A stretch of DNA of 14,251 nucleotides from Sphingobacteriales bacterium (lineage in GTDB: Bacteria; Bacteroidota; Bacteroidia; Sphingobacteriales; Sphingobacteriaceae). Where the stretch lies: NCBI GenBank assembly GCA_947478655.1, contig CANJWU010000004.1:1-14251 (forward strand), given 5' to 3'. Positions 1 through 8,581 of this stretch are shown one piece after another (the stretch's first letter is position 1; each line of letters opens with the position of its first letter). A program made the position numbers and the translations under genes. The notes below the pieces were generated by a model that had not been told where the DNA came from, did not search any database, and worked only from the letters and a program-made list of their open reading frames with translations.

Positions 1-213
1 GAGCGCAAACCAGGTGAAGAGTTATTGTACAGAGAAGAAAAGTATGCTTCGGTTTACGAGATCAATATGTTGCGTTGCATTTTTTGTGGCTTCTGCGAAG
101 AGGCTTGTCCTAAAGCGGCTATTTATTTAGATGGCGATATTGCTAAAGCAGGATACGTAAGAGACGAGTTTATTTTCGGTAAGGATAAGTTACTGGAACC
201 AATTAATAAATAA
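1..213 (+). CDS. nuoI: NADH-quinone oxidoreductase subunit I, C-terminal part (5' end outside window)
   Basis: The reading frame is open from the first base, so this is the last 70 codons of a longer gene. NuoI is the ferredoxin-like subunit of complex I that carries two [4Fe-4S] clusters and passes electrons toward the quinone site. The visible part holds the second cluster motif, CxxCxxCxxxCP, with cysteines at window codons 26, 29, 32 and 36, preceded by the typical N-M-L-R-C context. The first motif must lie upstream. A TTG at base 25 is in frame but would begin in the middle of the conserved domain, so it is not a credible start. The gene ends 22 bases before nuoJ, in the standard order nuoI-J-K-L-M-N. 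Identification is firm from the motif together with the neighbours. Confidence 0.95.
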   Translation, partial: ERKPGEELLYREEKYASVYEINMLRCIFCGFCEEACPKAAIYLDGDIAKAGYVRDEFIFGKDKLLEPINK

Positions 214-235
214 TTATTCAATAAAATAATATTCA

Positions 236-736
236 ATGAGTCATTCATTATTTTACTTATTATCGTTCATTACATTGTTTTTTGCATTACTAGTAGTATT
301 CGCAAAAAATCCTATACACAGTGCATTGTATATGGTGATGACATTTTTTGCAATCACTTGTCAGTATTTAATTTTAAACGCACAGTTTTTAGCCATCGTC
401 AACTTTATTGTTTATATGGGTGCTATTATGGTATTGATACTTTTCTCTATCATGTTTTTAAATTTAAATCAAGCTACCGAGCCACAAAAATCTAGCCTTT
501 TAAAATTTGCAGGGGTAATTTCTGCAGGTTTATTAATGCTTACATTGGTGGGTGCCATTGTAAAAACAGGCGGTGGCGATGTGCCTTTTGAATTAATCAA
601 ACCAGATATTGGATTGGTTAAAAACTTAGGGAAAGTTTTATTCAACGAATTTTTATTGCCATTCGAAATAGCATCGGTTTTATTATTGTCTGCTATGGTT
701 GGCGCAGTATTATTAGCTAAAAAAGAAATTAACTAA
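236..736 (+). CDS. nuoJ: NADH-quinone oxidoreductase subunit J
   Basis: A 166-residue integral membrane subunit of complex I, of usual bacterial length. About five hydrophobic segments are visible, near residues 3-23, 29-47, 51-75, 90-110 and 141-161. The third contains the VYMGAIMVL stretch with Tyr60. This corresponds to the conserved kinked helix that links the quinone cavity to the antiporter-like subunits. The K-N-P-I-H-S-A-L-Y motif after helix 1 is also typical of the family. NuoJ itself pumps no protons but forms part of the central hydrophilic axis of the membrane arm. Its stop codon overlaps the nuoK start by one base (TAATG at 734-738), which suggests translational coupling. The ATG lies behind an A/T-rich leader without a Shine-Dalgarno sequence. 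Confidence 0.96.
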   Translation: MSHSLFYLLSFITLFFALLVVFAKNPIHSALYMVMTFFAITCQYLILNAQFLAIVNFIVYMGAIMVLILFSIMFLNLNQATEPQKSSLLKFAGVISAGLLMLTLVGAIVKTGGGDVPFELIKPDIGLVKNLGKVLFNEFLLPFEIASVLLLSAMVGAVLLAKKEIN

Positions 737-1065
737 TGGGAACAGTAACACAAACAATTCAAGCAGTACCAATTAATCATTATATTTTATTAGCCTCTTT
801 GTTATTTACTATTGGCGTAATGGGCGTATTGGTTAGAAGAAATGCGATTGTCATTTTTATGTCAATCGAATTAATGTTGAATGCAGTAAATATTTTATTG
901 GCTGCTTTTTCTGCATATAGAGGTGATGCAAGCGGTCAGGTATTTGTATTTTTTATTATGGCAGTAGCTGCCGCAGAAGTGGCGGTAGGATTGGCTATCA
1001 TTGTTATGATATACAGAAACACCAGATCAATCGACATTAATATTTTAAATAAATTAAAAGGATAG
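736..1065 (+). CDS. nuoK: NADH-quinone oxidoreductase subunit K
   Basis: A 109-residue, three-helix complex I membrane subunit, homologous to mitochondrial ND4L and MrpC. The two buried glutamates expected in helices 2 and 3 are present: Glu45 in [10 protein letters not shown] and Glu81 in [11 protein letters not shown]. They are 36 residues apart, the same spacing as Glu36/Glu72 in the E. coli protein. Compared with E. coli, the start used here adds roughly ten residues before helix 1. The one-base overlap with the nuoJ stop supports this upstream ATG. The residues lie on the proton-transfer chain between NuoJ and NuoN. The gap to nuoL is 21 bases. Confidence 0.96.
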   Translation: MGTVTQTIQAVPINHYILLASLLFTIGVMGVLVRRNAIVIFMSIELMLNAVNILLAAFSAYRGDASGQVFVFFIMAVAAAEVAVGLAIIVMIYRNTRSIDINILNKLKG

Positions 1066-1086
1066 GTTCATTCAGCAAATCATATT

Positions 1087-2985
1087 ATGTTAAAATTAGT
1101 AGGCTTAATTCCATTATTTCCATTGCTAGGTTTTTTAATCAATGGCATTGCAAATAAGCGTATGCCCAAAGCATGGGTAGGAATAATAGGTAGTGCATCC
1201 ATTTTCTTTTCGTTCTTGATTAGTTTGGGTATTTTTCTGAGCACACCCAACGGCGAAGTAAACACCTTTGATTTATTTAGCTGGATAAATGTTGCAGGAT
1301 TGCAAATCCCATTTTCTTTTTTAATAGATCCATTATCGATGATCATGTTGTTGATCATTACTGGCGTTGGATTTTTAATTCATGTATACTCAATTGGCTA
1401 CATGCACCACGATGAGGGCTTTGCAAGGTATTTTGCATACCTCAATTTATTTGTGTTTTTTATGTTGTTATTGGTATTAGGATCTAACTATGCCATTATG
1501 TTTATTGGTTGGGAAGGTGTTGGATTGTGTTCTTATTTATTGATCGGATTTTGGTTTAAAAATACCGCCTATAATAATGCAGCTAAAAAAGCATTCATCA
1601 TGAATCGCATTGGCGACTTAGGTTTCTTATTAGGTTTGTTTTTAATATATACAACATTTGGTACCATTAACTATAAATCGGTGATGGTACAAGCGGCTGG
1701 CTTTACTACAGGCGATGTTACCATTACAGCCATTGCTTTATTATTATTTATTGGTGCAATGGGTAAGAGTGCGCAACTACCTTTGTATACTTGGTTGCCA
1801 GATGCAATGGCCGGTCCAACACCTGTTTCGGCATTGATCCATGCTGCAACCATGGTAACTGCAGGTATCTATATGATTGCACGCTCTAGTTTATTATATG
1901 TGCTTTCGCCTATTGCCATGCAAACCATCACCATTGTGGGTATGCTTACTGCAATTATAGCAGCCATTATTGCCTTAACCCAAACAGACATTAAAAAAGT
2001 GTTGGCTTATTCAACGGTGAGTCAATTGGGTTATATGTTTGTGGCTTTAGGAGTAGGCTCTTTTACTGGCGCCGTTTTTCATTTAATGACCCATGCATTT
2101 TTTAAAGCATTATTATTCTTAGGCGCCGGAAGTGTTATACACGCTATGTCTGGTGAGCAAGATATGCGTAACATGGGCGGCTTAAAGAAAAAATTACCGA
2201 TCACATTTTTAACTATTTTAATTGGCACTTTAGCCATTTCGGGTTTACCTCCATTTGCAGGTTTCTTTTCGAAAGACGAAATATTAGCGGCAACATTTAA
2301 TTATTCGCCAATGGTATTTTCGGTCATGGCCATTACTTCGGTATTAACTGCTTTCTATATGTTTAGAATGTTGTTCTTAACTTTTTATAGTTCGTTTAGA
2401 GGCAGCAGCGAACAGGCAAAACACTTGCACGAAAGCCCTAAAAACATGACCATTCCATTAATGATATTGGCTGTATGCGCTACATTTGCTGGATTTTTAG
2501 GCTTACCAGAAGTTTTTTCTGAACATCATTTATTAAAATCATTTTTAGCGCCAGTATTTATTTTATCTGATGCAAAAATGTTATTGGTTGCTCCCTCGCA
2601 TGCAGTAGAATACGGCATCATGATTGGATCTTTAATTGCGGTATTAGCGGTAGCATATTATGCATTTATTCGTTACAGCAAAAAAGTTTATTTATTGCCA
2701 TCACAAGAAGAAGCACTTTCGGTTTGGCAAAAAATATCTTATAACAAATTTTATTTAGACGAAATTTACTTCGCCATAATTACTAATCCAATTAATAAAT
2801 TGGCAACTTATTTACACCAAATTGTAGATAGAGCTGGTATAGATGGCCTCGTGAATGGCGCAGGCAGATTGGCTTTGGCTGGATCCAAAAGAATTAAAAC
2901 ATTACAAACAGGCTATACCGGATTTTATATTTTTGCCATGGTCCTTGGTATTTTATTCATCATGTTGTTAAACTTTTTTATTTAA
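1087..2985 (+). CDS. nuoL: NADH-quinone oxidoreductase subunit L (distal proton pump)
   Basis: A 632-residue Mrp-antiporter-like subunit that forms the distal end of the complex I membrane arm and translocates protons. The proton-path residues are in their family contexts: Glu143 in GWEGVGLCSY, Lys227 in GAMGKSAQLPLYTWLPDAM, His252 in ALIHAATMV, Lys303/304 in DIKKVLAYST, His336 in LMTHAFFKALLFL and Lys396 in FFSKDE. The C-terminal portion (about residues 545-632) holds the Y-x-D-E-x-Y segment and a final hydrophobic helix. This matches the lateral helix that runs along NuoM and NuoN and is a hallmark separating NuoL from its paralogues. Length and motif set are normal, with no sign of damage. 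It is followed 10 bases later by nuoM. Confidence 0.97.
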   Translation: MLKLVGLIPLFPLLGFLINGIANKRMPKAWVGIIGSASIFFSFLISLGIFLSTPNGEVNTFDLFSWINVAGLQIPFSFLIDPLSMIMLLIITGVGFLIHVYSIGYMHHDEGFARYFAYLNLFVFFMLLLVLGSNYAIMFIGWEGVGLCSYLLIGFWFKNTAYNNAAKKAFIMNRIGDLGFLLGLFLIYTTFGTINYKSVMVQAAGFTTGDVTITAIALLLFIGAMGKSAQLPLYTWLPDAMAGPTPVSALIHAATMVTAGIYMIARSSLLYVLSPIAMQTITIVGMLTAIIAAIIALTQTDIKKVLAYSTVSQLGYMFVALGVGSFTGAVFHLMTHAFFKALLFLGAGSVIHAMSGEQDMRNMGGLKKKLPITFLTILIGTLAISGLPPFAGFFSKDEILAATFNYSPMVFSVMAITSVLTAFYMFRMLFLTFYSSFRGSSEQAKHLHESPKNMTIPLMILAVCATFAGFLGLPEVFSEHHLLKSFLAPVFILSDAKMLLVAPSHAVEYGIMIGSLIAVLAVAYYAFIRYSKKVYLLPSQEEALSVWQKISYNKFYLDEIYFAIITNPINKLATYLHQIVDRAGIDGLVNGAGRLALAGSKRIKTLQTGYTGFYIFAMVLGILFIMLLNFFI

Positions 2986-2995
2986 TATTCGATAA

Positions 2996-4462
2996 ATGAT
3001 TACGCTACTACTTTTATTATTTCCAGCTTTAGCATCATTGGCTTTGTTAGTATTAAATACTAAAGATGCAAAACGCGCAGCAATGCTTTTTTCGATCGTA
3101 GAATTGGCGATTGCATTATTTGCATTGCTAAACTTTCAAAAAGATGCAAGCACCCAATTTTTATTAGATACCCCTTGGGTAAGTTCTTTAGGCATTCATT
3201 TTAAAATTGGCATAGACGGTATTAGCATGCTCATGGTTATGCTTACCACTGCTTTATTCCCATTGATTATCCTGTCGACCTTTAATAAAACGTACACCGC
3301 AGAAAAATCTTTTTATGCATTGATGTTGTTTATGCAAGCGGGATTAATTGGTGTCTTTGTTTCTCTAGATGCATTTTTGTTTTACACCTGTTGGGAAGCA
3401 GCATTAATTCCAGTTTATTTTATTGCAGCAATTTGGGGCGGTGCAGATAGAATTCAAACTACCTTAAAGTTTTTTGTGTATACTATTTTAGGTAGCTTAC
3501 TCATGTTAGCTGCTATCATTTATATTTATTTACAAACACCCGGAACGCATTCTTTCGATATCAATGTGTTCTATCAAACTGTATTAAACAACTCAGCACA
3601 AGCTTATTTATTTTGGGCGTTCTTTATAGCATTTGCTATTAAAATGCCTGTTTTCCCATTCCATACATGGCAACCAGATACCTATACAGAAGCGCCAACG
3701 CCAGCAACCATGCTACTTTCGGCTATCATGTTAAAGATGGGTATTTATGGTGTTATTAGATGGATGATTCCAATTGTTCCGCAAGGATTTCAAGAGTGGT
3801 CGTGGTTAGCCATAACTTTATCGGTGATTGGAATTGTATATGCATCCATCATTGCATTCAATCAAAAAGATTTAAAAAGATTAATTGCTTACTCATCTAT
3901 TGCCCACGTTGGTTTAATTGCGGCGGGTGTATTTGTGTTTAATGCACAAGCATTACAAGGTGCTATGATTCAAATGTTGAGTCACGGTGTAAATGTTTTT
4001 GCTTTATTTTATATTATTTATTTAATCGAATCGCGTACCGATACCAGACAAATGAATTTATTAGGAGGTATTGTACATTCGGCACCTAAGCTAGCTATCA
4101 CCTTCACTATTATCATGATGGGATCTATTGCATTGCCTTTAACCAATGGCTTTGTAGGCGAATTCTTATTACTCATGGGCTTGTACCAATACAGCGCCAT
4201 TGCCACTTCATTTGCTGGCTTAACCATTATTTTAGGCGCAGTATATATGTTAAGAATGTACCAAAGAGTGATGTTAGGCGAAGCCAATAACTTAACCAAT
4301 TCTTTTAAAGACATACAAGGAAACGAAAAAACTATTTTATATATCGTTGTGCTTTTAGTAGTAGTAATGGGAATTATGCCAAATACTATTTTAAGTATTT
4401 CTGATGCAGCTATTCAAAATTTAATCGCTATTGTCAATTCAAAGTTAGTAGCGCTCAACTAA
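2996..4462 (+). CDS. nuoM: NADH-quinone oxidoreductase subunit M (proton pump)
   Basis: A 488-residue antiporter-like complex I subunit, homologous to mitochondrial ND4. Key residues are intact: Glu134 in YTCWEAALIPVYF, Lys216 in AIKMPVFPFHTWQPD, Lys247 in AIMLKMGIYGVIRW, His330 in QMLSHGVNV, and Glu389 in NGFVGEFLLL. The last Glu replaces the distal Lys of NuoL and NuoN and is the diagnostic NuoM feature. The N-terminal I-G-x-D-G-I-S motif (residues 71-77) is also typical. NuoM sits between NuoL and NuoN and contributes one of the proton channels. The gene order and the 22-base gap to nuoN fit a single transcript. Confidence 0.97.
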   Translation: MITLLLLLFPALASLALLVLNTKDAKRAAMLFSIVELAIALFALLNFQKDASTQFLLDTPWVSSLGIHFKIGIDGISMLMVMLTTALFPLIILSTFNKTYTAEKSFYALMLFMQAGLIGVFVSLDAFLFYTCWEAALIPVYFIAAIWGGADRIQTTLKFFVYTILGSLLMLAAIIYIYLQTPGTHSFDINVFYQTVLNNSAQAYLFWAFFIAFAIKMPVFPFHTWQPDTYTEAPTPATMLLSAIMLKMGIYGVIRWMIPIVPQGFQEWSWLAITLSVIGIVYASIIAFNQKDLKRLIAYSSIAHVGLIAAGVFVFNAQALQGAMIQMLSHGVNVFALFYIIYLIESRTDTRQMNLLGGIVHSAPKLAITFTIIMMGSIALPLTNGFVGEFLLLMGLYQYSAIATSFAGLTIILGAVYMLRMYQRVMLGEANNLTNSFKDIQGNEKTILYIVVLLVVVMGIMPNTILSISDAAIQNLIAIVNSKLVALN

Positions 4463-4484
4463 ATTAATTTTAAAATTTTTATAA

Positions 4485-5864
4485 ATGAACAGTATAATTA
4501 TTATCACCATACTTGCAGTTGTGCTGCTATTTTTAGGTGTTTACAAAAAAACATCGATTCTTTTACCTGTAGCAGTAATAGGGCTTTTAGCCGCCTTGGC
4601 TTCGCAAATTGCTACCTGGAATACCAATTTATATTATTTCAATCAAATGGTTTTGTTTGATAATTTCTCCATTGTTTTCTCGAGCCTTACCATTATTACC
4701 ACTATACTTATTATTATTTTATCAAAAGGCTATTTCGAAAAAATTAGCAATGATATTGCAGAGTATTTAGCGCTTATTTTATTTGCATTGGTTGGCGTGT
4801 TGTGCATGGTATCGTTTCAAAACTTAACCATGTTATTTATTGGTATCGAAATTATGTCTATCAGCATGTATGCTTTAGCAGGAATTCGTAAAAAAGATTT
4901 GGCATCGAACGAAGCCGCTTTAAAATATTTTTTAATGGGCTCTTTTGCTACTGCATTTTTAATGTTTGGTATTGCTTTGATCTATGGATTTACGGGCACC
5001 TTCAACTTAGATCAAATAGCCGCCGCTGTTGGCATGAGCAATGGCGTAATTGCACCACTATTTTATACAGGCATCTTATTTATTTTAGTAGGTATGTTAT
5101 TTAAAATTTCTGCTGCACCATTTCATTTTTGGGCACCAGATGTTTACGAAGGTGCTCCTTCATTAATTACTTTGTTTATGTCTACGGTTGTTAAAACCGC
5201 AAGCTTTGCAGCATTCATTCGTTTATTTATTACCTGCTTTGCTTCATTGGCAACCTATTTAACGCCTACACTTTGGATCATAGCCTTGTTAACCATAACC
5301 ATTGGAAATCTATCAGCGCTTAAACAACATTCGTTCAAGCGCATGTTGGCTTATTCTAGTATTTCACATGCAGGTTATATGTTGTTAGCTATTTTAGCTA
5401 TTGGTCCAAATTCAAGTAAAGCTATTTTCTTATACGCAAGTGCTTATTCCATTGCTTCCATTACCGCATTTGCTATTTTTATTAAAGTAAAAGAAATGGT
5501 AAAGTCGGATAGTTTCGAAGCCTTCAACGGACTTGGTAAAAGAAACCCAGGCATGGCATTGGCATTAACCATTGCCATGTGTTCATTGGCTGGAATACCT
5601 TTAACTGCTGGATTTTTTGGTAAGTTTTATATTTTCACTAATGCCATGGCTCAAAATTATTACGGCTTAGTCATATTGGCCATACTCAATGCGGTAATTG
5701 GTGTTTGGTATTATTTTAAAGTAATCATTGCCATGTATATGAAACAAAGCATAGATAACAGCCCAATAGATGCTAGAGGAAATATGGCATTGGTGTTATT
5801 TATCACCACCATGGCAACTATTATTCTGGGTATTTTCCCTTCAATATTATCATCCTTATTTTAA
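4485..5864 (+). CDS. nuoN: NADH-quinone oxidoreductase subunit N (proton pump)
   Basis: A 459-residue antiporter-like complex I subunit, homologous to ND2. Visible functional residues are Glu122 (FIGIEIMSISMYAL), Lys147 (ALKYFLMGSFA), Lys207 (LFKISAAPFHFWAPDVYEG), Lys237 (STVVKTASFAAF), Lys285 (SFKRMLAYSSISHAGY) and Lys380 (AGFFGKFYIF). The APFHFWAPDVYEG sequence separates NuoN from NuoM, which has W-Q-P-D-x-Y-T-E at the same point. Length is typical for bacteria. It is the last recognisable complex I gene; the next gene in the same direction starts 29 bases later. That gap holds only a weak 5-bp inverted repeat, so transcription may continue. Confidence 0.97.
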   Translation: MNSIIIITILAVVLLFLGVYKKTSILLPVAVIGLLAALASQIATWNTNLYYFNQMVLFDNFSIVFSSLTIITTILIIILSKGYFEKISNDIAEYLALILFALVGVLCMVSFQNLTMLFIGIEIMSISMYALAGIRKKDLASNEAALKYFLMGSFATAFLMFGIALIYGFTGTFNLDQIAAAVGMSNGVIAPLFYTGILFILVGMLFKISAAPFHFWAPDVYEGAPSLITLFMSTVVKTASFAAFIRLFITCFASLATYLTPTLWIIALLTITIGNLSALKQHSFKRMLAYSSISHAGYMLLAILAIGPNSSKAIFLYASAYSIASITAFAIFIKVKEMVKSDSFEAFNGLGKRNPGMALALTIAMCSLAGIPLTAGFFGKFYIFTNAMAQNYYGLVILAILNAVIGVWYYFKVIIAMYMKQSIDNSPIDARGNMALVLFITTMATIILGIFPSILSSLF

Positions 5865-5893
5865 ATTCCTTATTTTTCGGAATAAATACTGCT

Positions 5894-6535
5894 ATGGAAA
5901 ACGTAATTGAATTTGTCAAGACCCTATTGCACCCGCAAAGCATCATTCATTACGGGGGCTTGTCATTACTGCTTTTTGTAGTATTTGCAGAAACTGGATT
6001 ATTTTTTGGATTCTTTTTACCCGGCGATTCTTTATTGTTTGTTGCAGGTTTATTATGTGGCACACCCATTTTTGATGTACACATTATTACGCTTTTAATA
6101 AGTGTATCGATTGCAGGAATACTCGGAAATTTTGTCGGATATTATTTTGGCAAAAAAACAGGGCCAGTTATTTTTAGCAAAGACGATTCTTTTTTCTTTA
6201 AGAAAAAACATGCTATTTATGCGAGAGATTTTTATGAAAAACACGGAGGCTCTGCTATCATAATGGCTAGGTTTATTCCAATTGTAAGAACTTTTGTGCC
6301 CATCATGGCAGGCGTAGTATCTTTAGATTTTAAAAAGTTTATTTGGTATAATATTATAGGCTGTATTGCTTGGGTTTTTTCTATGATATTAGCTGGATAC
6401 TTCTTAGGCAGGGCATTTCCAGACATTCAAAAGAAATTAGAATACGTTGTTATCTTGATTATTTTAATTAGCATGATACCTGTTGTTTTAACTTTCCTGA
6501 AACAAAAAAGAGCCAATAATCAATCAACTAATTGA
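5894..6535 (+). CDS. DedA-family membrane protein (VTT/SNARE-associated domain)
   Basis: A 213-residue inner-membrane protein of the DedA family, implicated in proton-motive-force-dependent membrane homeostasis and undecaprenyl-phosphate or phospholipid flipping. The family signatures are clear: Glu33 in FAETGLFFGFFLPGDSLLF with Asp45 twelve residues later, G-N-x-x-G-Y-x-x-G at 78-86, and F-x-R-F-I-P-x-V-R with Arg126 and Arg132. The Glu/Asp and Arg/Arg spacings match the essential residues of E. coli YqjA/YghB. Hydrophobic segments are near residues 20-57, 63-86, 150-172 and 183-202. A short charged tail is probably cytoplasmic. The ATG at 5894 is the natural start, leaving 29 bases after nuoN. 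The transported substrate cannot be told from sequence. Confidence 0.92.
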   Translation: MENVIEFVKTLLHPQSIIHYGGLSLLLFVVFAETGLFFGFFLPGDSLLFVAGLLCGTPIFDVHIITLLISVSIAGILGNFVGYYFGKKTGPVIFSKDDSFFFKKKHAIYARDFYEKHGGSAIIMARFIPIVRTFVPIMAGVVSLDFKKFIWYNIIGCIAWVFSMILAGYFLGRAFPDIQKKLEYVVILIILISMIPVVLTFLKQKRANNQSTN

Positions 6536-6554
6536 TTTGATTTAACCATAACTT

Positions 6555-7868
6555 ATGTTATTCGATATTTTTCTTACACTTTTATTAGTAGTGCTCAACG
6601 GGTTTTTTGTTGCGGCAGAATTTGCCATTGTTAAAGTGCGCTATTCTCAAGTAGAGATCAAAGCTAAAACCGGAAATCAAAGCGCAAAAATTGCTAAGCA
6701 CATTTTACAAAATCTCGACGGTTATTTATCTGCGACACAATTGGGTATTACTTTAGCTTCTTTGGGCTTAGGTTGGATTGGAGAATCGGTTGTAACAGAA
6801 GTTATTTTAGGTGCCCTTTCGCTATTTGGTATTGCTATTTCGCCCGAACTGGCGCATCAAATAGCACTCCCTGTTGCATTTGGAACCATTACTATATTAC
6901 ATATTGTATTTGGAGAACTAGCACCTAAATCTATTGCCATACAAAGACCAGTAACCACCACCTTTGCATTAGCCATTCCTTTAAATATTTTCTATTATAT
7001 TTTTAGACCATTTATTTGGGTGCTCAATGGACTTGCTAATGTTATATTAAAGAAAATTGGTGTCTCTGCAATACATGGACACGAAGTGCATACTTCCGAA
7101 GAATTACAATTATTATTAGATCAAGGAAAAGAAAGTGGCGCCTTAGATTCGTCGGAACACGAATTGATAAAAAATGTTTTTGATTTCAACGACCGTACTG
7201 TTAAAAAAATTATGGTACCCCGTACCGCAATATTAGCCATCAACATAGATAGTCCTTATGCAGAATTTGTGAGTGCGGTTATCAACGAAGGCTATACCCG
7301 TATGCCAGTGTATAAAGGCAACATAGACGAAATTATTGGATTTATTCACGTCAAAGATTTATTGATGAAAGAACTCAAAGATCAAACCGTTTCTTTAAGC
7401 GATATGATTCGTCCGGTTTATTTTATTCCTGAATCTAAAAAAATTGCAGATTTACTTTCGGAAATGCGCAAGAAAAAAAATCCACACATTGCCATTGTAT
7501 TAGATGAGTTTGGTGGAACGGCCGGTTTAGTTACTATGGAAGATATCATTGAAGAATTAGTAGGCGAAATTCAAGACGAGCACGATGAAGAAAAACCCAA
7601 AGTTATTAGCCTAAGCGAAAACGAATTTATGGTCGACGCACATTCTGCAATCAGCGATGTAAATGAGTTTATTCCCATTCCTTTACCCGAACATGATGAG
7701 TACGATTCGGTTGCTGGCTTAATGAATGTTATTTTTGATAAAATCCCTGAAATAGGCGAGGAGATTGATTTTGAAGGCTATCATTTTAGCATTATTCAAA
7801 AAAGAAAAAATAATATTGAATCTGTAAAAATGACCCTATTGCCTAAAGCAGACCAAGCAGAAAATTAA
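6555..7868 (+). CDS. CNNM/CBS-domain membrane protein (HlyC/CorC family, 'hemolysin' type)
   Basis: A 437-residue protein with the layout of the HlyC/CorC or CNNM/MpfA family. An N-terminal CNNM (DUF21) transmembrane domain spans about residues 1-185, with G-Y-L-S-A-T-Q-L-G near 56-64 and the F-G-E-L-A-P-K motif at 119-125. Two CBS domains follow (about 215-275 and 282-340), starting at the M-V-P-R-T motif and containing D-E-F-G-G-T-A-G-L-V-T at 317-327. A C-terminal CorC_HlyC transporter-associated domain lies at about 348-430. Relatives act in Mg2+ or other divalent-cation handling; the historical name hemolysin is misleading. The Bacteroidota gliding protein GldE is a relative, but gldE normally lies beside gldD, which is absent here. 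The gene starts 19 bases after dedA and ends 8 bases before rsmE. Confidence 0.92.
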   Translation: MLFDIFLTLLLVVLNGFFVAAEFAIVKVRYSQVEIKAKTGNQSAKIAKHILQNLDGYLSATQLGITLASLGLGWIGESVVTEVILGALSLFGIAISPELAHQIALPVAFGTITILHIVFGELAPKSIAIQRPVTTTFALAIPLNIFYYIFRPFIWVLNGLANVILKKIGVSAIHGHEVHTSEELQLLLDQGKESGALDSSEHELIKNVFDFNDRTVKKIMVPRTAILAINIDSPYAEFVSAVINEGYTRMPVYKGNIDEIIGFIHVKDLLMKELKDQTVSLSDMIRPVYFIPESKKIADLLSEMRKKKNPHIAIVLDEFGGTAGLVTMEDIIEELVGEIQDEHDEEKPKVISLSENEFMVDAHSAISDVNEFIPIPLPEHDEYDSVAGLMNVIFDKIPEIGEEIDFEGYHFSIIQKRKNNIESVKMTLLPKADQAEN

Positions 7869-7876
7869 TATTGCCC

Positions 7877-8581
7877 ATGCATTTATTCTATACACCCACA
7901 ATTAATGCAGACATTTTTACTTTAAATGAAGAAGAAAGTAAACATTGTAATCGTGTATTGCGATTAACAACGGGCGATCTTATTTATTTAGTAGATGGCA
8001 TAGGCGGATTCTTCGAAACTAAAATTATTGATGCGCATCCAAAGCGCTGTACGGTGCAAGTTTTACATGTTACTCGCGCATACGAAAAGCGCAGCAATTA
8101 CTTACATGTAGCCATTGCCCCAACCAAGAATATAGAAAGATTAGAGTGGTTTTTAGAAAAAGCAACCGAAATTGGCATCGACGAAATTACCCCAATTTTA
8201 TGCGATCATTCTGAAAGAAAAGATATTAAAGTAGAACGACTCAATAAAATTATAGAGTCGGCTATGAAGCAAAGCTTAAAAGCGTATCATCCAATATTGC
8301 ACGAGCTTACGCCCTTCTCGAAATTTATTACACAGCCATTTGCAGCCGGCATGGCTAAACACATTGCCTATTGCGGCGAAACCACAAAGCAATCTTTTGC
8401 TTTACAAATCAAAGAAAATCCTTTGTCTAATCTAATACTCATTGGTCCAGAAGGAGATTTTTCTACTAAAGAAATAATGGCTGCCTCGGCACAGCAATTT
8501 CAAATAGTTACTTTAGGAAATGCCAGATTAAGAACAGAAACAGCTGCCATTGCAGCAACCGTGATCGCAAATAATTTTTAA
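7877..8581 (+). CDS. rsmE: 16S rRNA (uracil(1498)-N3)-methyltransferase
   Basis: A 234-residue SPOUT-class methyltransferase that methylates N3 of U1498 in helix 44 of 16S rRNA using S-adenosylmethionine. The N-terminal PUA-like domain contains H-x-x-x-V-L-R-L (residues 23-30). The knotted catalytic domain shows the EKATEIGIDEITP segment (94-106), the SAM-binding L-I-G-P-E-G-D-F-S loop (188-196) and the C-terminal L-G-x-x-R-L-R-T-E-T-A-A motif (213-224). An in-frame TTG at 7871 would add two residues. I chose the ATG at 7877 because the resulting MHLFYTP beginning is the usual one in Bacteroidota RsmE proteins. The stop codon abuts the next ATG with no intervening base. Confidence 0.95.
   Translation: MHLFYTPTINADIFTLNEEESKHCNRVLRLTTGDLIYLVDGIGGFFETKIIDAHPKRCTVQVLHVTRAYEKRSNYLHVAIAPTKNIERLEWFLEKATEIGIDEITPILCDHSERKDIKVERLNKIIESAMKQSLKAYHPILHELTPFSKFITQPFAAGMAKHIAYCGETTKQSFALQIKENPLSNLILIGPEGDFSTKEIMAASAQQFQIVTLGNARLRTETAAIAATVIANNF

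Noticed and set aside
1338..1358. Two TGATCA palindromes close together in nuoL
   Set aside because: They fall in codons for a hydrophobic helix (Ile/Met/Leu) that is conserved at protein level; nothing suggests a regulatory site.
1080..1358. Minus-strand open frame opposite nuoL
   Set aside because: Shadow of a strongly conserved gene; the translation has no recognisable features.
4018..4314. Minus-strand open frame opposite nuoM
   Set aside because: Lies entirely within nuoM, low-complexity translation, no domain or signal.
5865..5883. Inverted repeat ATTCC...GGAAT after nuoN, possible terminator
   Set aside because: The stem is only 5 bp with a 9-base loop and is not followed by a T-tract; too weak to call.
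6522..6537. Hairpin AATCAA-CTAA-TTGATT across the dedA stop codon
   Set aside because: The 6-bp stem contains a single G-C pair and has no proper T-tract after it; expected by chance in such A+T-rich DNA.
6555..7868. GldE gliding-motility protein
   Set aside because: The domain layout is shared with GldE, but gldD, its usual neighbour, is absent and the sequence fits the general CNNM/CBS family.
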